Below, one piece after another: positions 20,424 through 24,343 of a stretch of DNA of 24,343 nt. Position 1 is the stretch's first letter. Every line of letters begins with the position of its first letter. The DNA comes from a virus: positions 1 to 24,343 of IMG/VR virus record IMGVR_UViG_3300042122_000006; one strand, given 5' to 3'. The notes under the pieces were generated by a model, which worked only from the letters and a program-made list of their open reading frames with translations, was not told the origin of the DNA and did not search any database. A program made the translations under genes and the position numbers.

Positions 20424-21780
20424 TAGCGAGCCTCTTTTCGATCAGCAGAGCGAGCATTTTCGCGCTGTCTTGGATTTGTTCGTCGGTTGGTTCTGCCGGT
20501 GCGGCCGGCTCGGTAGCTGCAGGCTGCGCCGTACCAAACGGATCACCCGAAGCGCTCCGTACAGCGAGATCCTCAAGGCTGAAATTTTGCATTTGCAGAT
20601 ATGGCTGAGCGCCACCTGTGACGGGGCCTAGGCTCATCCGATATCGCGCTTCGTTCGGAGCCATGATGCCCGCTCCCACTGCGGTTTTCAGAGTATCCAC
20701 GAGTTTCCCCATGTCCATACGCAACAAACCATCCAGGTCCAGTTCTACGCCGTAGCGGTCCGGCAGCGCCAAACCATCGTCCATGCAAGCTTCGTATTCC
20801 TCTACCAGAACTTGGATGCAATCGGAGTAGTACTTCTGGTTTTCCTGCTCCGCGGTTACTCCGTTCGCTGCCGTCGTTACGCCAACCTTGGAAGCCGGTA
20901 CGTGAAACGCAGTGCAGACCATTTCGGCAGTCAACTTGAACTGCTCGATCAACTGCGAATCGGTGGCCGACATTTTCATCTGCTGGAACTTCAGGTCGTC
21001 ACCGACGACGGCCACGCGGCCGGCATTTTCGCCCGTGTAGTTCGTGTCCCAATGCGCTTTCAATCGCGCCGCCGTCTCATCGCTGATAGCGCCGGGGGCA
21101 CTCAAGATGCCGCCGGGGCGTGCGCCATTGGTAAAGAAGGTGGAGCTATCGTGTTGCATCTTCAACGACTGGCACGCAGCTTGCGCGGCAGCGTAGAGAG
21201 GGGACACACCGACTAAGGGGTGGAACAAGCAGTTCATCCGGTCGTGAATAATTTCTGACGCCGGAACAGTGACGCCGTCTCCGACGCGATTCAAATTGTC
21301 GTTGCTGAGTTGGTAATAAATCGAGCCGTCTTCAGCGACCAGGGGGAGCACGCGGCACGGGTCAAGCAGATAGATCGACGTTACTACGCCACGCTGATCG
21401 CGTTGCTTCAACCCGTAAGAGTTGCCGCTGATCAGTTTGGAGGTCTGCCACCATTGTTTGAACTGGATGTGGTTCTGGTAGTTATTCGGCTTTTTGAGGA
21501 CCGGAGAGAACGCAGGACTAGTCGTTTCTTTCCAAATGCCGTTCGGGTCCAGAAGCATCAAGCGCTGGCGCAACTTGCCGATATCATTCGCGATAAGCGT
21601 GATGCAGGCGTAGACCGCGTAATGTGCCAGGACCGTTTCGTTAGTCCATGTATCGTTCTTTTGCCATGCGCCGGAATACGGTTCTTTGATCATCGGCCAC
21701 CAACCGCCCATGCCCGTACCGGGCGGCGACATAGGCGCACGCTTGAAGCTTAGGGACAGTTCTCGGCCGAATAGACGCAT
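20410..21780 (-). CDS. portal protein (HK97 family)
   Basis: This 456-residue protein shows the HK97-type portal signature: AVYACITLIANDIGKLRQRL (55-74), PNNYQNHIQFKQWWQTSKLI followed by GNSYGLKQRD, YLLDPCRVLPLV, FHPLVGVSPLYAAAQA, FFTNGARPGGIL, and VCTAFHVPASKVG with a following EQENQKYY helix. Twelve copies form the ring through which DNA enters and leaves. The C-terminus is a Pro/Ala/Glu-rich tail. It lies after, not before, the capsid gene, separated from it by the small E3-binding-like gene, and its ATG is two bases from that gene's stop. The identity is secure. Confidence 0.96.
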   Translation of the reverse strand: MRLFGRELSLSFKRAPMSPPGTGMGGWWPMIKEPYSGAWQKNDTWTNETVLAHYAVYACITLIANDIGKLRQRLMLLDPNGIWKETTSPAFSPVLKKPNNYQNHIQFKQWWQTSKLISGNSYGLKQRDQRGVVTSIYLLDPCRVLPLVAEDGSIYYQLSNDNLNRVGDGVTVPASEIIHDRMNCLFHPLVGVSPLYAAAQAACQSLKMQHDSSTFFTNGARPGGILSAPGAISDETAARLKAHWDTNYTGENAGRVAVVGDDLKFQQMKMSATDSQLIEQFKLTAEMVCTAFHVPASKVGVTTAANGVTAEQENQKYYSDCIQVLVEEYEACMDDGLALPDRYGVELDLDGLLRMDMGKLVDTLKTAVGAGIMAPNEARYRMSLGPVTGGAQPYLQMQNFSLEDLAVRSASGDPFGTAQPAATEPAAPAEPTDEQIQDSAKMLALLIEKRLANEPA

Positions 21781-21782
21781 CG

Positions 21783-22085
21783 TTACACCTGCACGGCAAT
21801 AAAGGCTTCAACATCGGACTTCTTGATCCGACCGTCCTTACCCGTGCCAATTACTTTAGAAAGATCCACGTTGTTCTCCGTGGCGAATGCAGCGATAGCT
21901 TCTGAGATCAAAGGCTCTTCCGGGGCAGAAGGCGGTGCAGCGGTGAGCATCCGGGTTTTATAGCCCGCTTCGACAGCCGCATCAGCGTAAGTCCCAAGCC
22001 CAAGTTTGCGCAGAGTCTCGGCGTACCGGCGCGCCATCATGGTTTTTCTGCCGCCTCGACTGTAAACGAATTCTACTTTGCTCAT
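21783..22085 (-). CDS. small protein with E3-binding (PSBD)-like domain
   Basis: This 100-residue protein has a C-terminal segment PLISEAIAAFATENNVDLSK followed by VIGTGKDGRIKKSDVEAFIA (about 59-97). It matches the peripheral subunit-binding domain of 2-oxo acid dehydrogenase E2 subunits: a-x-x-x-A-x-e-x-x-V-D-L-s-x-V-x-G-T-G-x-x-G-R-I-x-x-x-D-V. The N-terminal half is basic (FVYSRGGRKTMMARRYAETL). There is no lipoyl domain or enzyme part. Small proteins with PSBD, SAP or LEM-like folds occur beside capsid genes in other phages, with unknown roles (nucleic acid or capsid binding). It has gaggg before the ATG and its own promoter just upstream. Confidence 0.75.
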   Translation of the reverse strand: MSKVEFVYSRGGRKTMMARRYAETLRKLGLGTYADAAVEAGYKTRMLTAAPPSAPEEPLISEAIAAFATENNVDLSKVIGTGKDGRIKKSDVEAFIAVQV

Positions 22086-22109
22086 GACGCAACCCTCAAA
22101 TTTAAACTG

Positions 22110-22137
22110 AGTATACGGGTTTCCGAAAATTACTCAA
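22110..22137 (-). promoter_or_regulatory. sigma-70-like promoter for portal and downstream head genes
   Basis: The minus strand has TTGAGT (22137-22132), a 16-base spacer and TATACT (22115-22110), matching four of six and five of six consensus bases. It begins directly behind the capsid terminator and about 25 bases before the start of the E3-binding-like gene, so it would restart transcription for the portal operon. Confidence 0.65.
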
Positions 22138-22160
22138 AGAAAAGGCCCCGAAGGGCCTTT
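22138..22160 (-). terminator. intrinsic terminator after the capsid gene
   Basis: On the minus strand AAAGGCCC, loop TTCG, GGGCCTTT form a perfect 8-base-pair stem with a TTCG loop, followed by TCTTTGAG. It starts about 20 bases after the capsid stop. It would end the capsid transcript or reduce reading into the portal operon. Confidence 0.88.
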
Positions 22161-22181
22161 CAGTTTAGCTCAGCCTATGAA

Positions 22182-23582
22182 TCAGCTGCCCCAGTTCACA
22201 TTGTCCAGCCATGCGACGGCACTGGCCCGGCGACGCTGCCAGTTAATAAAGCGCTCGGCCAGGAAGGCCGTGCTGTTAGTTTGGAACATCGACACCATGG
22301 TGGTAGGAGTACCGGTGGCGCTGTTGTTGGTTGGGTTGTCCAGCATCTGCAGGGAAGCTTCGCGAGAAGCATCGATGGTCACTTGACCGTCGTCCGCCAA
22401 CCAGATGTCGGAGGCGTTCAGCAGAATCACCATGCCGCCACCGGAGTCTACCGGCAGATAATCCGAAACGATTACCGGAACACCCATGAACGTACCGCCG
22501 TTCATAGTCACGCCTGGGAACTCGGTCTGCCCCAGTGGGTTCAGCATCATGCTCAAGGCGAGCGCGGTGGTCGAATCCATCAGGTACACGGCGTTGCGGG
22601 GAGCGTTACGTGCGGCGATGAAGGGTGCCCACAGTGCAGCGATGTCGGCGCGGATGTCGTCAGCAGTATTGCCGCTGGAAGTGATGCCGGCGATACCGTT
22701 GGTGATCGAAGCAGGCGACACGTTAGCGACCGCTGCTTTAGCCGGGTCCACGAAATCGATATCCGCACGCTCGATTACCGCTGCGGCCAGGCCGTCACGC
22801 ACGAGGCGTTCTGCCGAAGGATCGCTGAAGCGGATCAGTTCGTTGGTCAGAACCGCGATGGTCGCGATTTTGTTCCAGCGCAGTTCGGTGTCGTTGAAGT
22901 CGAACGCGGTCAGAGGCTTCGGTGCGCCTTCACCTACCCAGTACGCCTGGCCGCCGGAGGTCTGACCCGCGATACGGACATTGAACGGAATGCGGTTCAG
23001 CGACGGGATGCCGTTGGTGCCGAACTGGCCGAGGATGGTGCGCGGGCGCAGGTACTCGACGAAATCGCCAGCGAAGTTCTGGTACTGAACCAAGGGGGCC
23101 GCCCAAGTGGTATCGAGGGTGGTGCCGGCTTCGACGGTGGCTTTCATCAAGCCTTGCATTTTCTGGCCGCGGGCTTCCAGCTCCAGGGTTTTTACCATGC
23201 CTTCGTGCTGTGGGTACTGAGACTTCGCGATCTCAACCGCCATTGCTGGGTTGTTCTGCGAAGCCATTTTGCACATCGCATAACGGGCGAACAGAATGCC
23301 GGGTTCCAGCTTCTCGGTGTTTTTGGCAACGAGTGGTGCGCGGTTGGTCTGTTTGGTCACGTCGGTGACTGGAGCGGCGGAGGCTACGTTAGCTTTTTCC
23401 ATCACTTCCAGGCGCTTGATATGTACTTCAGCGGCTTTCAGTTCGTCGGTGATGGTGTCGAACTCTTCCGATTCGGCTTCGTCCAGGGTGCGGCCTTCAG
23501 CGGCTTCCATGAGTTCTTTTTGGCGCGCGGACTTCTGCACCATGGTGTCCTTGAAGGACTTGATTTGTTCTGCGAAATTCAT
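22182..23582 (-). CDS. major capsid protein from internal start (delta domain plus HK97 fold)
   Basis: In the same frame as the fusion, codon 197 is an ATG (23582-23580) preceded by GAGGAGG with 8 bases between, a better ribosome binding site than that of the full-length start. The product is 466 residues: MNFAEQIKSFKDTMVQKSAR, the coiled-coil scaffold domain, then the HK97 capsid fold. This is the size and start expected of an ordinary HK97-like capsid precursor. It would give many capsid subunits for few protease copies, as nested Nu3 does for lambda C. The signal is seen directly; its use is inferred. Confidence 0.75.
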   Translation of the reverse strand: MNFAEQIKSFKDTMVQKSARQKELMEAAEGRTLDEAESEEFDTITDELKAAEVHIKRLEVMEKANVASAAPVTDVTKQTNRAPLVAKNTEKLEPGILFARYAMCKMASQNNPAMAVEIAKSQYPQHEGMVKTLELEARGQKMQGLMKATVEAGTTLDTTWAAPLVQYQNFAGDFVEYLRPRTILGQFGTNGIPSLNRIPFNVRIAGQTSGGQAYWVGEGAPKPLTAFDFNDTELRWNKIATIAVLTNELIRFSDPSAERLVRDGLAAAVIERADIDFVDPAKAAVANVSPASITNGIAGITSSGNTADDIRADIAALWAPFIAARNAPRNAVYLMDSTTALALSMMLNPLGQTEFPGVTMNGGTFMGVPVIVSDYLPVDSGGGMVILLNASDIWLADDGQVTIDASREASLQMLDNPTNNSATGTPTTMVSMFQTNSTAFLAERFINWQRRRASAVAWLDNVNWGS

Positions 23583-24170
23583 GTCTTGGCCCTCCTCGGG
23601 CTTCGGAGTAACGGGTAGTTTTTTCGTAACGGTTGCCGAAGCGCCGGCGGGTTTTTCAAGGCGTACAACAGTGAATTCCTTTTTGCCGGACGCGGCAGGT
23701 GCTCCAATGTCGAACGCTTTGATACTGGTAATCGTCGCCTCCGCGTTTGCGGGAATGGTGACGAGTGACAATTCATAAACTTCAGTTTTCAGGAAGCGAG
23801 TACCCCAACTTCCTTTGATAGGCTCCGAACCCATGTCACGAAAGCCGATCGACACCGCGCGAACCAGGCCGGCTTTAACCGACTGCCATGCCTCTTCGAT
23901 CCGGTTGAACAAGCCTACCGGTTCGGTCACTTCAGCGAAAGTCGCAGTGAACGGGACGCCTTTAGCGGTCGGCTTGCCGAATTCGACCAGGCCGACAGGT
24001 TGCTGGTGGTCATGTTGCCACAGGAGAGGGAGCGGGTTTTTGTATTGGACGCCGAGCGGTTCCACAATGTCGCCCACGCGATCGACGCCAGGGGTTGTCG
24101 CCCATCCGGTAATGGTCCGCGTTTCAGCGTTAACCGCTTTTACGTCAAGAACGCTATAGGCTCTGTTCAT
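22182..24170 (-). CDS. fused HK97-type prohead protease and major capsid protein
   Basis: This 662-residue polyprotein carries an HK97-type prohead protease at residues 1-155: GWATTPGVDRVGDIVEP, LLWQHDHQQPVG (His53), GLVRAVSIGF (Ser107) and YELSLVTIPANAEA, the last around the third triad residue. A linker leads into the capsid half: a coiled-coil delta/scaffold domain (197-265), then the HK97 fold with YWVGEGAPKPLTAFDFNDTE, IAVLTNELIRFSDPSAE and GVPVIVSDYLP. The protease would cut the delta domain away and free itself after shell assembly. ggag lies about 8 bases before the ATG. Separate genes are the common state. An internal start for the capsid part alone is listed below. Confidence 0.95.
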   Translation of the reverse strand: MNRAYSVLDVKAVNAETRTITGWATTPGVDRVGDIVEPLGVQYKNPLPLLWQHDHQQPVGLVEFGKPTAKGVPFTATFAEVTEPVGLFNRIEEAWQSVKAGLVRAVSIGFRDMGSEPIKGSWGTRFLKTEVYELSLVTIPANAEATITSIKAFDIGAPAASGKKEFTVVRLEKPAGASATVTKKLPVTPKPEEGQDMNFAEQIKSFKDTMVQKSARQKELMEAAEGRTLDEAESEEFDTITDELKAAEVHIKRLEVMEKANVASAAPVTDVTKQTNRAPLVAKNTEKLEPGILFARYAMCKMASQNNPAMAVEIAKSQYPQHEGMVKTLELEARGQKMQGLMKATVEAGTTLDTTWAAPLVQYQNFAGDFVEYLRPRTILGQFGTNGIPSLNRIPFNVRIAGQTSGGQAYWVGEGAPKPLTAFDFNDTELRWNKIATIAVLTNELIRFSDPSAERLVRDGLAAAVIERADIDFVDPAKAAVANVSPASITNGIAGITSSGNTADDIRADIAALWAPFIAARNAPRNAVYLMDSTTALALSMMLNPLGQTEFPGVTMNGGTFMGVPVIVSDYLPVDSGGGMVILLNASDIWLADDGQVTIDASREASLQMLDNPTNNSATGTPTTMVSMFQTNSTAFLAERFINWQRRRASAVAWLDNVNWGS
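23591..23597 (-). promoter_or_regulatory. internal ribosome binding site for the capsid product
   Basis: The minus strand reads GAGGAGG, a near-complete match to the anti-Shine-Dalgarno complement, 8 bases before an in-frame ATG at the protease/capsid border. The codons here (Pro-Glu-Glu-Gly-Gln) form a linker, so the site is free to be kept for its RNA role. Confidence 0.75.
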
Positions 24171-24204
24171 GTATACAGCTCCGGTAAATTACGCGCACTG
24201 TAAC

Positions 24205-24343
24205 TCATAAAAACAGCATTTGAAACTTTTTGTGCGCGGCCGGCGGGTTGAGTGCCATCAGCGACACCGCGTTGAACAACGCCATCACCGGGTCGATCTT
24301 GGCCGAGCCGGAAGCCTGCTTAGTGATCAGGATCGAGTTTGCC
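24205..24343 (-). CDS. terminase large subunit, C-terminal end (partial)
   Basis: The frame enters from the right edge and gives 45 residues before TGA at 24207-24205: ANSILITKQASGSAKIDPVM, then ALFNAVSLMALNPPAAHKK. The K-I-D-P-V-M-A-L-F-N-A-V motif is the well-known end of HK97-type large terminases (ATPase/nuclease that packages DNA). Only this tail is in the window, so ATPase and nuclease motifs cannot be checked. The gene is followed after 34 bases by the protease/capsid fusion, which means that no portal gene lies between them. Confidence 0.85.
   Translation of the reverse strand, partial: ANSILITKQASGSAKIDPVMALFNAVSLMALNPPAAHKKFQMLFL

Noticed and set aside
22281-23618. Long plus-strand frame (445 codons) opposite the capsid gene
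   Set aside because: It is antisense to a secure capsid gene, has low-complexity Arg/Gly/Val content typical of mirror frames in GC-rich DNA, no ribosome binding site and no domain.
24171-24226. Promoter before the protease-capsid gene
   Set aside because: TTTCAA-N17-TACAGT matches the consensus too poorly; transcription from the terminase side explains expression.
1-24343. CRISPR array, insertion sequence, integrase, attachment site or origin
   Set aside because: No regular spaced repeats, transposase, recombinase or terminal inverted repeats were seen.

Overview
The window is a compact, GC-rich stretch of a tailed double-stranded DNA phage (or intact prophage) with a long non-contractile tail, i.e. 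a siphovirus. The families seen are an HK97-type capsid and portal, a lambda-type tail tube, frameshifted tail chaperones, a tape measure, a J-like tail tip and Rz/Rz1 spanins. A Gram-negative host is certain from the two-component spanin. A Pseudomonas-type host is my inference from base composition and general likeness of the proteins; it is not proven by the sequence. The lack of any bacterial gene favours a phage genome or complete prophage.

Nearly all genes lie on the minus strand and are read from right to left. At the right edge is the last part of the terminase large subunit (24205-24343). Next is a fused prohead protease/major capsid gene (22182-24170) with a strong internal ribosome binding site for a separate capsid product. 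A terminator and a new promoter follow. Then come a small protein with an E3-binding-like domain, the portal, a repeat protein with carbohydrate-binding-like domains, a connector, a beta-rich protein and a head-closure protein (18186-22085). The capsid gene lies upstream of the portal, which is not the usual HK97 order.

Between head closure and the remaining neck/tail genes lies an accessory island (14961-18196). It holds an MptE-like (DUF115-like) protein, an HNH homing-type endonuclease with its own terminator, promoter and structured leader, a GT9-like glycosyltransferase, a SAM methyltransferase and a small exported protein, and it is closed off by a terminator. This is the most unusual part of the window and may be a glycan-modifying cassette.

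The tail module follows (2686-14868): HK97 gp10-like protein, tail terminator, tail tube, G/GT-type chaperones joined by a probable -1 frameshift, tape measure, a distal tail protein, a fibre, a small accessory protein, a pectate-lyase-like tailspike, a DUF1833 protein, an NlpC/P60 protein and a J-like tail tip. The lysis genes come last (987-2647): two small membrane proteins (holin candidates), a GH19 endolysin, and Rz with Rz1 nested inside it. Most junctions on this strand are ATGA, TGATG or TAATG overlaps, so translation is probably coupled along the operon.

The left end (1-994) holds a short plus-strand run of small genes that meets the lysis genes tail to tail: the end of an AP2-domain protein, a DUF3310-like protein and three small proteins of unknown function.
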